Of a stretch of DNA of 64,000 nt, positions 42,664 to 51,929 are shown in pieces (position 1 is the first letter of the stretch; every line of letters starts with the position of its first letter). The DNA comes from Actinacidiphila glaucinigra (GTDB lineage: Bacteria > Actinomycetota > Actinomycetes > Streptomycetales > Streptomycetaceae), in NCBI RefSeq assembly GCF_900188405.1, contig NZ_FZOF01000011.1, positions 1 through 64,000 of the forward strand, read 5' to 3'. The notes below the pieces were generated by a model. It saw only the letters and a program-made list of their open reading frames with translations. It had not been told where the DNA came from and ran no database searches. The position numbers and the translations under genes are program-made.

Positions 42664-43674
42664 ATGCCGAAACACACGATGAGGGCGGTCCGGCTCCACG
42701 AGCACGGCGGCCCTGAGGTTCTGCGCTACGACGAGGTGCCGATCCCCCAGCCGGGACCGGGCGAGGTGCTCGTTCGCGTACATGCGGCAGGCATCAACCC
42801 TCCGGACTGGTACCTGCGCGACGGGATGTCCAACCTGCCTCCGGATGTGAGGCCGAAGTTCAGCTTGCCCGTGATTCCGGGGACGGACCTGTCGGGCGTC
42901 GTGGAGGCCGTCGCCGCAGACGTGGAGGGTTTCTCGATCGGTAATGAAGTCTTCGGGCTTCTCCGCTTCCCCAGCTTCGACGGCAGCACCTACGCCGAGT
43001 ACGTGGCCGCGCCGGCGTCGGACCTCGCCCTCAAGCCGGCCGGCCTCGATCACGTGCACGCCGCCGGGGCACCCATGGCCGGGCTCACCGCGTGGCAGTT
43101 CCTGATCGAACTCGGACACGACCACCCGTCGCCCTTCCAGGCCGCGCAGCATCGTCCGGTGCCACTCGACGCCAACACGACGGTACTCATCAACGGCGCC
43201 GCAGGCGGCGTGGGGCACTTCGCGCTGCAGCTGGCGAAATGGAAGGGCGCACGAGTCATCGCGGTGGCCTCGGGCGCACATGAATGGTTCCTGCGCGACC
43301 TCGGCGCGGACGAATTCATCGACTACACCAAGAGCCGTCCTGAGGACGTCGTGCACGACATCGACCTCGTTCTCGACGCCGTGGGTGGCCCCGACAGCAA
43401 GCGCCTCCTGCGCACACTCAAGCGAGGCGGCTCGCAGTTCCCCGTATTCTTCGGCGAATTCGACGAGGAAGAGACCCTGAGGCTGGGCGTCACCGTCACA
43501 GGCACGCAGGTCCGCTCGAACGGCGCACAGCTTGCCGATCTGGGACGCCTGCTCGACGCGGGCACAGTCCGCGTCGCGATCGACAGCACGTTCGCGCTCG
43601 CGGATGCCCGCGCCGCGCACGAACGCGCCGCACGGGGACACATCCAGGGCAAGATCGTGCTCACGGTCGCTTAG
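42664..43674 (+). CDS. NADP-dependent quinone oxidoreductase-like MDR enzyme
   Basis: A 336-residue medium-chain dehydrogenase/reductase of the zinc-independent quinone reductase group: MRAVRLHEHGGPEVLRYDEV start, VRVHAAGINPPDWYLRDG, IPGTDLSGVVEAV, cofactor loop INGAAGGVGHFALQLAK and DLVLDAVGGPDSK. Structural zinc Cys residues are absent. ATG 42664 has a GGAG site. Expression is probably controlled by the divergent TetR through the triple operator. It may reduce quinones or enones. Confidence 0.92.
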   Translation: MPKHTMRAVRLHEHGGPEVLRYDEVPIPQPGPGEVLVRVHAAGINPPDWYLRDGMSNLPPDVRPKFSLPVIPGTDLSGVVEAVAADVEGFSIGNEVFGLLRFPSFDGSTYAEYVAAPASDLALKPAGLDHVHAAGAPMAGLTAWQFLIELGHDHPSPFQAAQHRPVPLDANTTVLINGAAGGVGHFALQLAKWKGARVIAVASGAHEWFLRDLGADEFIDYTKSRPEDVVHDIDLVLDAVGGPDSKRLLRTLKRGGSQFPVFFGEFDEEETLRLGVTVTGTQVRSNGAQLADLGRLLDAGTVRVAIDSTFALADARAAHERAARGHIQGKIVLTVA

Positions 43675-44097
43675 CGAGCCGCTCCCCCGGACGCGTCCGA
43701 CATCGGTCCGCGGGACACCGCCGCGGAGAGCTTGGAACGCATGTGGTGACTGGATGATCGATTCCGGTTGCAGCAGTTCATGGCGCCCTAGACCTGGCCG
43801 ATGGAGACGGTGCGGGCAGGGCAGGCCCGCCGGGCGGTGGCGGCCTGGGGAGCCGCCGGTCCATGCTCGCGAGCTGGTCCTCGATGTCGGCGTGTTCGCT
43901 GTTGAGGGCGAGGGCGAAGATGACAGAGCCGGTCATGGCACGGCGACCGACCGATGGAGAAGGGCAGCGGCTGTGGCAGACAGTCCGGCGGGCCGCCCCG
44001 GACCCAAGGGGCCGGGCCCATGGACCGGGGGGATCTCTCTGCTGTGGCACACAGTGAGCAGGGGTGGAGGACCGTACGTTTCGCGCGGCAGGCGAGG
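43675..44097. other. Intergenic with one weak small frame
   Basis: A 423-bp stretch. On the minus strand a frame from ATG 43936 to 43778 reads MTGSVIFALALNSEHADIED and ends in a Pro-rich tail, 52 residues. It has no ribosome site and I do not recognise it; it could be a gene remnant. Nothing else is evident. Confidence 0.25.
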
Positions 44098-45231
44098 TCA
44101 GCCGCTCGCCCCCCACGGGACAACGCCAACGGTTCCGCTGAGTGTTCGCTGCACTGAGGTCCACACCCCGCCCGGCGGCGCCACCGCCCGCCAATCGTTC
44201 CCGCGCCACTTGAGCGTGACCACCGTCACCATCAGGCGGGCGGTGGGTGTCCTCAATACCAGCCCGATCACCGCGGTGTCCGGTGTGTACGACTGGTAGA
44301 TATAGCCGCTGATCTGTGCCAGCGTTCCCTGTTGCACCGGTTGGGGCAGGGTGGCCTCCCCTCGCAGATACGCGAGAAGCCGGTCGCGGTCTGGGGACGG
44401 CACGAATTGACGTGTGATCGTCGGCTCCCACGACGATCGCCCGAAGCTGTACCCACTCCTGACGCCAATCTGCGCACCGGCGATGAGCGCGCCGGTGGGC
44501 GTGTGAGCGTACCCCGCGGCAATGCCGCCGCTCACCCGGCGGGGCCCGGCTGAGGCGGAGAACGGAATTGCTATCCCGTAGTAGTCCGCTTCGTCCCCCT
44601 CAGCCGTCGCCAAGAGCCTCCAGGTCACATCCGTCGGTGCCGTGGTCAAGGCATCCGCCGACGATGCGGCGGATATGTCGGCTGACGGCATGGTGGGTGC
44701 GACCGAAGGTACGACCGAGGCGTTGGGACCCTGCTCCGGGCCGGTGTCGAGCAGCAGGACGGTTCCCAGGCCACCAGCGAGAACGACAGCCAGCAACCCG
44801 CCGCCGACGACAATGATTCTGCGCCTGCGGGATTGATCGACGTCACCGGCGGCGATGATGCCCCGGCGATTGTCCACGCGCCCGTCGAGATGAACCTGGT
44901 GATGGGCGCTGCCACCGGTATGCGCCTGCCCCCGCGAATTTGCCGCTGATTCGACAGCGTTCCGCAGCGCCAGGGCGAACTCCGGATCCTGCTCGATCGC
45001 CTCCGCAAGTACGGAGGTGGCGGTTCTTTGCCAATCGGTGTCGTCGGGGCGTTCCTCAAGCCCTCCTAGCGCGGCACTTCCCAAACGCGTGGCGCGCAGT
45101 CGCTCGCCGATCATCTCGTAGAGTTGATCGGCGGCTTCAGCGCCCATGCGCGACACAGCACCGGCCGCCACGTCGGACAGGTGTGACGAGATCAGGCTGA
45201 TCCCCTGTCCGGCAAGACCGAGCACATCCAT
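44098..45231 (-). CDS. Single-pass membrane protein, DUF8175-like ectodomain
   Basis: A 377-residue protein. The N-terminal 150 residues are helical and cytosolic (LAGQGISLISSHLSDVAAGA). A basic stretch and one membrane helix (RRRRIIVVGGGLLAVVLAGG) come next, then a Ser/Pro/Thr linker and an outer domain with FSASAGPRRVSGGIAAGYAH, TPTGALIAGAQIGVRSGYS and FVPSPDRDRLLAYLRG. That outer domain resembles DUF8175, often seen near conjugation genes, although none is present. The ATG at 45231 follows a GGGGGG run. Function unknown. Confidence 0.68.
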   Translation of the reverse strand: MDVLGLAGQGISLISSHLSDVAAGAVSRMGAEAADQLYEMIGERLRATRLGSAALGGLEERPDDTDWQRTATSVLAEAIEQDPEFALALRNAVESAANSRGQAHTGGSAHHQVHLDGRVDNRRGIIAAGDVDQSRRRRIIVVGGGLLAVVLAGGLGTVLLLDTGPEQGPNASVVPSVAPTMPSADISAASSADALTTAPTDVTWRLLATAEGDEADYYGIAIPFSASAGPRRVSGGIAAGYAHTPTGALIAGAQIGVRSGYSFGRSSWEPTITRQFVPSPDRDRLLAYLRGEATLPQPVQQGTLAQISGYIYQSYTPDTAVIGLVLRTPTARLMVTVVTLKWRGNDWRAVAPPGGVWTSVQRTLSGTVGVVPWGASG

Positions 45232-45475
45232 CGCCGAATCCCCCCTGATGCTGGTCAGGATGTGTGTGTCACCACGACGCACGCTTCCGGGCCACTCCAC
45301 GTCCTTGATGCCCGCCCTCTCCCGAAACGATACGCCCGCGACGCGGGTGGAGAGGCGGCCGTCATTCGACTACGGCGCGGTACTGCGCACCTGGCACACG
45401 ACCCATCCGACCGGGGCCAGTCGCCTTGCGTCTCAGGGCGACAGTGCACCTTGCGCCCTCGCCGCCGGATCTCAC

Positions 45476-46087
45476 TCAACGGCAAGCGCGAGTGCCTGCT
45501 TCAGGGGTGCGTGACGTGCCCCGGTGGACGGCTGAAGCCCGCCACTCCCGCCGGAGTAGGGAGTACACCAGGTCGTCGCGCCATGCCCCCTTGAAGAACT
45601 CCGTTCCGATGAAATGGGCCTCCCGGCGCATGCCCAGCCGTTCGAGGAGCCCGGCCGACGCGGCATTGTCCGCGTGGCAGCGGCCGATCACCCGGTGCAG
45701 CCCCAATGCGTCGAATCCCAGGTGCAGGACGGCGAAGGCGGCCTCCGTGGCGAAGCCCTTGCCCTGATGGGCGGGGTGGAAGACATAGCCGAGCTCACCC
45801 TGGCGGTGTTCCGCGCTGATCAGGACCAGTTCGACCTGCCCGACGACCGTCCCCGTGCCCGGCTCGACGACAGCCAGGCTGAGACAGTCCCCGTCCGAGT
45901 CCAGTTTGGTCTCCCGGGTCATCTGCTCCACCGCCACCCGGACGTCCTCCGGCCCGCGCGGCTCCCATCGCATGAAGCGGGCGACGTCGGGCCGGCGTTG
46001 GTACTCGCAGACGTCCTCCGCGTCCTCGGGCCGGAACGGGCGGAGTATCAGCCGGGCGGTGGCGATAGGAGAGTCGATACACAGCAT
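45476..46087 (-). CDS. GNAT family N-acetyltransferase (RimJ/RimL type)
   Basis: A 203-residue acetyltransferase: TARLILRPFRPEDAEDVCEY start, then LGYVFHPAHQGKGFATEAAF, which holds the acetyl-CoA loop Q-x-x-G-x-A, and GLHRVIGRCHADNAASAGLL, the standard RimJ/RimL order. Such enzymes acetylate protein N termini or small amines. The ATG at 46087 lacks a strong ribosome site. The gene is alone between two spacers. Confidence 0.9.
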   Translation of the reverse strand: MLCIDSPIATARLILRPFRPEDAEDVCEYQRRPDVARFMRWEPRGPEDVRVAVEQMTRETKLDSDGDCLSLAVVEPGTGTVVGQVELVLISAEHRQGELGYVFHPAHQGKGFATEAAFAVLHLGFDALGLHRVIGRCHADNAASAGLLERLGMRREAHFIGTEFFKGAWRDDLVYSLLRREWRASAVHRGTSRTPEAGTRACR

Positions 46088-46243
46088 CGGGCGACTGTAC
46101 TCAGGCCACTTCGCCGACCGGCCGCTGGCTCACGGGATCGGTGGTGTTCCGACGCGTTCGGGACGTGGGCGCCCTTGGCGCTGTGACCGCATGGGTCGGC
46201 TCGCCACTGACCACCAACCCGCCGAACCTGTGCGGTCACCGCA

Positions 46244-47110
46244 CTAGGTGTCCGGGTTGTCGATCTGGTTGGCCAGGGCGCGCAAGGCTTCGGAAGCCGG
46301 TGAGCCGGGTTCAGCTGTGCTCACGAACAGCCACTGGTCCGGGTCACCCGGAAATATGAGGGTCTCATAGTTCAGGGTGAATTCGCCTACTACGGGGTGC
46401 CGGTAGTGCCTCGTGCCGTGGGAGAACGCCTCCACATCGTGCGCGGCCCACCATCGACGAAAGTCCGCGTCCGCCTCCGAGAGTCGATCGATCAGCTCGG
46501 TCAGCTGCGGATCGTCCGGTCGCCGACCCGCATACAGGTGCAAACCGGTGACAACCATGCGGGCGGCCATGTCCCACTCGACGAACAGTTCACGCGCCAC
46601 CGGGTCGAGAAACATGAATCGCGCCAAATTGCGCTCGCAGATCGGCATGGTCTCGAAATCGGCGAATATCGCGCGTGCCAGCGCATTCAGGGCGAGGACG
46701 TCCATGCGGCCGTCCAGGATCATCGCGGGAGTGTCCCGAAGTACCTCGAGCAGTGCGTACGCGCCCGGACGCACCCGACGTGGAAGTGCGGACCGGCTCA
46801 CTGTGACCACGGACTGCGGCCTGGCCAGGGCGAACAGATGCGCACGCTCGACGTCATCCAGCAGCAGAGCGCGTGCGACGGCCTCCAGCACCGCTTCGGA
46901 GGCATTGCCCACCCGTCCGCGTTCCAGACGGATGTAGTAGTCCGCGCTCAATCCGGCCGAGAGGGCAACCTCCTCACGGCGCAGTCCCGGAACACGGCGA
47001 CTCGGTCCCGGTGTGACCCCGGCCTGCTCGGGAGTCACCCGGGCGCGCCGCGACCGCAGAAAGTCGCTCAGCTCCTTGTTGTCACCCGAAGCGGACGACG
47101 CCTTGCCCAT
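46244..47110 (-). CDS. XRE regulator with MmyB-like ligand domain
   Basis: A 288-residue regulator of the large actinobacterial MmyB group: HTH with GLRREEVALSAGLSADYYIR and LERGRVGNASEAVLEAVARA, then the PAS-like MmyB domain with MILDGRMDVLALNALARAIF, FMFLDPVARELFVEWDMAAR and FTLNYETLIFPGDPDQWLFV. In relatives the C-terminal domain binds fatty acid-like ligands. Targets commonly include an adjacent oxidoreductase; the divergent VOC and flavin-disulfide genes 447 bp away are candidates. Confidence 0.92.
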   Translation of the reverse strand: MGKASSASGDNKELSDFLRSRRARVTPEQAGVTPGPSRRVPGLRREEVALSAGLSADYYIRLERGRVGNASEAVLEAVARALLLDDVERAHLFALARPQSVVTVSRSALPRRVRPGAYALLEVLRDTPAMILDGRMDVLALNALARAIFADFETMPICERNLARFMFLDPVARELFVEWDMAARMVVTGLHLYAGRRPDDPQLTELIDRLSEADADFRRWWAAHDVEAFSHGTRHYRHPVVGEFTLNYETLIFPGDPDQWLFVSTAEPGSPASEALRALANQIDNPDT

Positions 47111-47557
47111 ATGTCGAGGCTAGCCCTCGGTGCGCCATTCCAGCAAGACGACCACTGGAAAGGGCCACGTCCGGAAACAACAAAACGGAGCCGTACCATT
47201 TCCTGCCGGACAGACGACTGACCTCGATGGGCGGAGGCTTTTTCGGTAATCGCGGTGCATTGAATCTCCCGCCACGTCCGTCGGGCGGAGACGACGTACC
47301 GCGAGCGCGGCCTGCCGCTGGTGGTCGCACACTCCGCCGTCGTCCAGGCACCGCCTCGAGGCCCGCGCCGGTGAGGCCGCCTGCGTTCCCGCGAAGCCCC
47401 CGCCACCCATTACTCGGCCGTGGGGCTGGGGGGACCTGCCAGTACCTGGACCAGTGGGCCACGGCCGAAGCAGGCCTGCTGCACCACTCCCAAACGCCCT
47501 CCCGGCTGGTTCTCTGGAATTGCACGCCGACATCGTCAAGGAACAAGGAAAGTCCCC
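47111..47557. other. Divergent spacer, no gene recognised
   Basis: A 447-bp stretch between the XRE regulator and the VOC gene. It should hold both promoters, but I cannot identify clear boxes or repeats. Frames inside it show no recognisable product. Confidence 0.35.
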
Positions 47558-48031
47558 ATGAATCTGAAGCTCGAAATGATCGTGCTGCCCGTTTCCGACA
47601 CCGACCGGGCCAAGGCATTTTATGAGAAGGCCGGATTCCGCCTGGACGTCGACTACACGGCCAACGAGGAATTCCGGGTCGTGCACCTCACGCCGCCCGG
47701 CTCCGAATGCTCGATCATCTTCGGCGAGGGAATGACGCCCATCGCACCCGGCTCGTTCCAGGGCCTGTATCTCATCGTCTCCGACATCGAGGAGGCCCAT
47801 GCGGACCTCGCCGGACGCGGCATCGAGGTCAGCGAGATCTTCCACGACGCCGGCGGCCTGCTCTACCACGGCCACGAGGACGGGGACGTCACCCACCGCG
47901 AGCCCGGCCAGGAGCGGCTGCCCGGCATCCACCCCGAGCGCGCCTCCTACGGCTCCTTCCTCACCTTCAGCGACCCCGACGGCAACGGCTGGGTGCTCCA
48001 GGAGGTCTCGCAGCGCCTCCCCGGCCGCTGA
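47558..48031 (+). CDS. VOC superfamily (glyoxalase-like) protein
   Basis: A 157-residue two-repeat VOC protein: LEMIVLPVSDTDRAKAFYEK in the first half, a central GLYLIVSDIEEAHADLAGRG, and the ending YGSFLTFSDPDGNGWVLQEV. The family covers glyoxalases, dioxygenases and antibiotic-binding proteins. A Glu in the last strand (VLQEV) fits a metal site. ATG 47558 has AAGGAAAG upstream. The flavin-disulfide reductase follows after 146 bp and may share the transcript. Confidence 0.9.
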   Translation: MNLKLEMIVLPVSDTDRAKAFYEKAGFRLDVDYTANEEFRVVHLTPPGSECSIIFGEGMTPIAPGSFQGLYLIVSDIEEAHADLAGRGIEVSEIFHDAGGLLYHGHEDGDVTHREPGQERLPGIHPERASYGSFLTFSDPDGNGWVLQEVSQRLPGR

Positions 48032-48177
48032 CAACCCCACCAGCCACCGTCCCAGGGCCGCGACGGGCCGTCGCCCGCCGCCCGGCACGGCGGCGGGCGG
48101 CGGCAAACGCGGCAGGAAACGAGCCGAACCAGTTCACGGAAGCAATGACCAACGCGACAGTGAGGAACACAGCAGTG

Positions 48178-49617
48178 ATGAACGAGACCACCCGCACCTA
48201 CGACGTGATCGTCATCGGCGGGGGGCCGGTCGGCGAGAACGTGGCCGAACGCGCCCGCGCCGCAGGGCTCACCACCGTGATCGTGGAGCGCGAACTCCTC
48301 GGCGGCGAGTGCTCGTTCTGGGCCTGCGACCCCAGCAAGGCTCTGCTGCGGCCGGTGGTGGCACGTGCCGACGCGAGCCGCATTCCCGGACTCGACCCGG
48401 CGGTGGCCGGCCCGCTGGACGTCGAGGCGGTCCTCGCACACCGCGACAAGATGTCCTCGTACTGGAAGGACGAGGACCAGGTCGACTGGCTGAACTCGGT
48501 CTCCGTCGATCTCATACGGGGTCACGGCCGCCTCACCGGCCCCAAGCGGGTGGCCGTGCAGACCCCGGACGGCGACACCATCGCCCTGACGGCCCGGCAC
48601 GCCGTCGCCGTCTCCACCGGCACCCGCGCCGCCCTGCCCCCCATCCCCGGACTCGACACCGTCCGCCCCTGGACCAGCCGCGAGGCCACCAGCGCCGACA
48701 AGGTGCCCGGCCGCCTCGCCGTCGTCGGAGGCGGTGTGGTCGCCGTCGAGATGGCCACCGTCTGGCAGGCCCTCGGCTCCCAGGTCACCATGCTCGTCCT
48801 CGACAACGGACTCCTCGAGCGGATGGAACCGTTCGCCGGCGAACTGGTCACCGAAGGACTGCGCGAAGCAGGCGTCGACATCCGCTTCAACACCACCGTC
48901 ACCTCCCTGACCCGCGACGGCGGCGAAGACGGCGAGGTACGGATGACGCTCTCCGACGGAGGGCAGCTGGTCGCGGACGAGATCCTGCTGGCGACCGGCC
49001 GCGCCCCGCAGACCCGCGACGTCGGCCTGGAGACCGTCGGTCTCACCCCCGGCGACTGGCTGACCGTCGATGACACCTTCCGCGTCACCGACGTCGACGG
49101 GGGCTGGCTCTATGCCGTCGGCGACGTCAACCGCCGTGCCCTGATGACGCATCAGGGCAAGTACCAGGCCCGCATCGCCGGCGCCGTCATCGGCGCCCGC
49201 GCCAACCAGGAGCCCGTCGACGACGCTCCCTGGGGCGCGCATGTCGCCACCGCCGACCACGCGGCCGTCCCCCAGGTGGTCTTCACCACTCCCGAGGTCG
49301 CCTCCGTCGGCCTGACCAGCCGCGAGGCCGAGCGGAGCGGGCGCCGTATCAAGGTCGTCGACTACGACCTCGCCCACGTCGCAGGCGCCCACCAGTACGG
49401 CGAGGACTACCGCGGCAGGGCCCGCATGCTCGTCGACACCGACCGCAACACCGTGGTGGGCGTCACCTTCGCCGGCCCTGGCGTCGGGGAACTGGTGCAC
49501 TCGGCCACCATCGCGGTCACCGGCGAGGTGCCCCTCGACCGGCTCTGGCACGCGGTCCCTGCTTTCCCCACCCTCGGCGAAGTCTGGCTGCGGCTGCTGG
49601 AGACCTACCGCGGCTGA
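48178..49617 (+). CDS. FAD/NAD(P) disulfide reductase, mercuric reductase-like
   Basis: A 479-residue pyridine nucleotide-disulfide oxidoreductase: FAD loop VIVIGGGPVGENVAERA, redox pair in LLGGECSFWACDPSKALL (CxxxxC), NAD(P) loop RLAVVGGGVVAVEMA, second FAD motif WLYAVGDVNRRALM and a C-terminal dimer domain. The usual His-Glu of lipoamide dehydrogenases appears only as HAVPAFPTLGE with extra residues. The substrate could be a low-molecular-weight disulfide, metal or quinone. ATG 48178 is preferred; ATG 48145 is an in-frame alternative with a weak GGAAG site. Confidence 0.87.
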   Translation: MNETTRTYDVIVIGGGPVGENVAERARAAGLTTVIVERELLGGECSFWACDPSKALLRPVVARADASRIPGLDPAVAGPLDVEAVLAHRDKMSSYWKDEDQVDWLNSVSVDLIRGHGRLTGPKRVAVQTPDGDTIALTARHAVAVSTGTRAALPPIPGLDTVRPWTSREATSADKVPGRLAVVGGGVVAVEMATVWQALGSQVTMLVLDNGLLERMEPFAGELVTEGLREAGVDIRFNTTVTSLTRDGGEDGEVRMTLSDGGQLVADEILLATGRAPQTRDVGLETVGLTPGDWLTVDDTFRVTDVDGGWLYAVGDVNRRALMTHQGKYQARIAGAVIGARANQEPVDDAPWGAHVATADHAAVPQVVFTTPEVASVGLTSREAERSGRRIKVVDYDLAHVAGAHQYGEDYRGRARMLVDTDRNTVVGVTFAGPGVGELVHSATIAVTGEVPLDRLWHAVPAFPTLGEVWLRLLETYRG

Positions 49618-49785
49618 GCTCGCCCCGGCCGGCATGCGGGCCGTCCTGGCCCGCTCTTTGCCGGGTGACCGGGTCGTCTGCAGGTGAGGTGGGAAGCGCT
49701 CCCCTGTCCCCGTGGCCGGTACCGGCACGCCTCCGCGATAAATCCCTGCACGGTCGGCCCGAGGAGCGTAAGCTGACTGCACCGA

Positions 49786-49860
49786 CGCGGGGTGGAGCAG
49801 CTCGGTAGCTCGCTGGGCTCATAACCCAGAGGTCGCGTGGTTCAAATCCCGCCCCCGCTA
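49786..49860 (+). tRNA. Initiator-type tRNA-Met (CAU) with an extra base in the T stem
   Basis: The acceptor CGCGGGG pairs with CCCCGC and leaves C1 opposite T72, the unpaired first position that marks initiator tRNAs. The anticodon arm CTGGG-CTCATAA-CCCAG has the three G:C pairs of fMet tRNAs. The T arm reads GCGTGG-TTCAAAT-CCCGC: five pairs form only if one T is bulged, so it is one base longer than the standard. CCA is not encoded. A hairpin follows. Confidence 0.88.
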
Positions 49861-49866
49861 CGAACA

Positions 49867-49904
49867 TCCGGCCCCTGCCCGACTTCCGTCGGGCAGGGGC
49901 CGGA
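49867..49904 (+). terminator. tRNA terminator, 17-bp stem
   Basis: Bases 49867-49883 pair with 49888-49904 around the loop TTCC, 6 bases past the tRNA. The following 264 bases (to 50168) contain no gene I can support. Confidence 0.85.
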
Positions 49905-50168
49905 GTCGTGTGTGGCCGCTTGGAGCGGCCGAGGCTCCGGGAGCGGGGTTCTTCGTCCCGTGAGCCCCAGGGCACACGGAGCCCGCCAGGGCGACGTCTG
50001 GTTCGTTCATGAAGCCCGGCGTGTCGGGGGCCACGCCGGGCCGCTGTCGACTATCGAACAGCCGCCCCGGGTCTCGCGCAGTTCCAGGACCTCCATACGG
50101 GTCACGTAGGGATCCTGAACCGCACACGCGGCCTGACCACCACCCAGACGTTCGTCGTAACGGCAGGC

Positions 50169-51929
50169 TCAGATGTCCAGTGGAGTGCTCTGATTGTTCT
50201 CCCACGCTCGCCACAGCGCCGCATACCGGCCCTGACGATCAAGGAGCTCCTGGTGGTCCCCGGTCTCGATGACACGGCCTTCATCCAGCATGACGACACG
50301 GTCGGCGGTGCGCGCGCTGTCCAGTCGGTGCGCGATCGAGATGACTGTGCGTCCGGCCAGGAGGCCGGCGAGGCCGGAGTCGGCCTCGCGTCGCTGGGAT
50401 CCGTCGAACATCGAAGTGGCCTCGTCGAGGACGATCACCTTCGGGTCCTTCAGGATCAGGCGTGCGAGGGCGAGTTGCTGTGCCTGCGCGGGGGCCAGCT
50501 CGTGCCCGCCGTCTCCGACCACTGTGTCCAGGCCGTCGGGCAGCTCGGCCGACCATCCCTGGGCGCCGACCGAGGACAGGGCATCGGTGACCTGCTGCCT
50601 GCTCGCTTCCTCGCGCCCCAGCAGCATGTTCTCGTAGACGGTGCCGGCGAACACGTGGTCCTCCTGGGTGACCATCACGACCTGGTCGCGCAGCGCGTGG
50701 GACGTGAGCTCATGCGGAGCGTGTCCGTCCAGGGTGACCGTGCCCACCGAGGGCGCGTAGACCCCGGCGACGAGCAGCGCGAGCGTGGACTTCCCCGCAC
50801 CTGAGGCGCCGACCACGCAGATCCGCTCCCCCGCGGCGATGTCGAGGTTCACTCCGCTCAGCACATCGATGCCGCGGTCGTAGGCGAAGGACACTTCACG
50901 GAGCACCACGCGTCCGTCGCCGAGTTCCACGTCCTTGTCACCGCGGTCCGACGGGATGAGGCCCACCCCGGCGATGCGGGCGAACGCGGCACGGGACATC
51001 TGCAGGTCGCCCCACCAATAGACGAGGTCGTCGAGCGGGTCGACGAGGAGGGTGAGGAACATCGACACGGATGCGACCTGGCCGACGCTGGCCCCTCCTC
51101 GGGCGGCCAGCAATCCGCCGACCAGCACCACGCACAGCACCGGCAGTTGGTAGCCGAGCTGAACGAGGGGAAACCAACGGGTCCGCAGCCGCAGGGGCAC
51201 GAGTTGCGCGTCGCGCGCCTCGCGGGCGCTGAGTGCCATCTTCTCGCGGCGTGGGGCGCGGATCCCGAGTCCCTCGACGACACTGGCGCCCTGCACGGTC
51301 TCGATGACCGACGCGTTGACGGTGCTGTAGGTCGCCAGCTCGGTCGCGAAGGCGGGGCGTGCCCGCCTGGTGAACCAGCGGGTCGCGGTGACGATCACCG
51401 GGAGGCCGAGCAGGCAGCAGAGGGCGAGCTTCCAGTCGACGACGAACGCGGCGGTCAGGGAGAGCAGCACGCTCAGGGTGCCGGTCATCACTTCGGGGAT
51501 GCCGATGCGGACGAAGTCGGCGACGGTCTCGATGTCGTGGGTGGTCCGTGAGGCGATGTCACCGGTGCTGGTCCGCTCCACGGCGGACAGCGGCAGCCCG
51601 AGCACACGGTCGGTGAATGTCGAGCGCAGCTCGTGGAACACGTCCTCGCCGAGGACGAACGCCATGCGGCTGGCGATCCACCGGGTCACGGCCTGGGCCA
51701 GCACGCTGGCGGCGATCCCGAGGGCGAGCCGGTCCACCTGCGCGGCCTGGCGCCCCCCGGCGACCCGGTCGACGAGGACGCCGAGCAGCCAGGGGGCGAC
51801 GAGCCCGGCGGCGACGGCGGCGGTGTGCGCCAGGGTCAGGAGGACGATCGGCCGCCGGTGGGCGGTCAGCAGGTGCCGGACTTCACGCCGGACGGTCGGG
51901 TCGTCGGCGATGGGCAGAGTCACCGGCAT
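50169..51929 (-). CDS. ABC exporter half, ATP-binding competent
   Basis: A 586-residue fused membrane-ATPase half-transporter with six helices in residues 20-300. The ATPase domain has Walker A GASGAGKST (374-382), Q-loop VTQEDHVF, Walker B VIVLDEAT and H-loop SIAHRLDS, all intact, but the signature is LAPAQ instead of LSGGQ. Its partner (51929-53428) has the reverse defect, so the two should form one working ATP site as a heterodimer. The ATG overlaps the partner stop (TGATG). Its position next to a RiPP-type operon suggests peptide export. Confidence 0.9.
   Translation of the reverse strand: MPVTLPIADDPTVRREVRHLLTAHRRPIVLLTLAHTAAVAAGLVAPWLLGVLVDRVAGGRQAAQVDRLALGIAASVLAQAVTRWIASRMAFVLGEDVFHELRSTFTDRVLGLPLSAVERTSTGDIASRTTHDIETVADFVRIGIPEVMTGTLSVLLSLTAAFVVDWKLALCCLLGLPVIVTATRWFTRRARPAFATELATYSTVNASVIETVQGASVVEGLGIRAPRREKMALSAREARDAQLVPLRLRTRWFPLVQLGYQLPVLCVVLVGGLLAARGGASVGQVASVSMFLTLLVDPLDDLVYWWGDLQMSRAAFARIAGVGLIPSDRGDKDVELGDGRVVLREVSFAYDRGIDVLSGVNLDIAAGERICVVGASGAGKSTLALLVAGVYAPSVGTVTLDGHAPHELTSHALRDQVVMVTQEDHVFAGTVYENMLLGREEASRQQVTDALSSVGAQGWSAELPDGLDTVVGDGGHELAPAQAQQLALARLILKDPKVIVLDEATSMFDGSQRREADSGLAGLLAGRTVISIAHRLDSARTADRVVMLDEGRVIETGDHQELLDRQGRYAALWRAWENNQSTPLDI

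Noticed and set aside
47227..47557. Plus-strand coding frame upstream of the VOC gene
   Set aside because: Arg/Pro-rich translation without a ribosome site or family resemblance; it runs into the VOC gene in a different frame.
49786..50168. Integration site of a mobile element at the tRNA gene
   Set aside because: No integrase, excisionase or repeated tRNA 3' end is visible in the following sequence. The RiPP-like locus begins nearby, but I find no attachment repeat.
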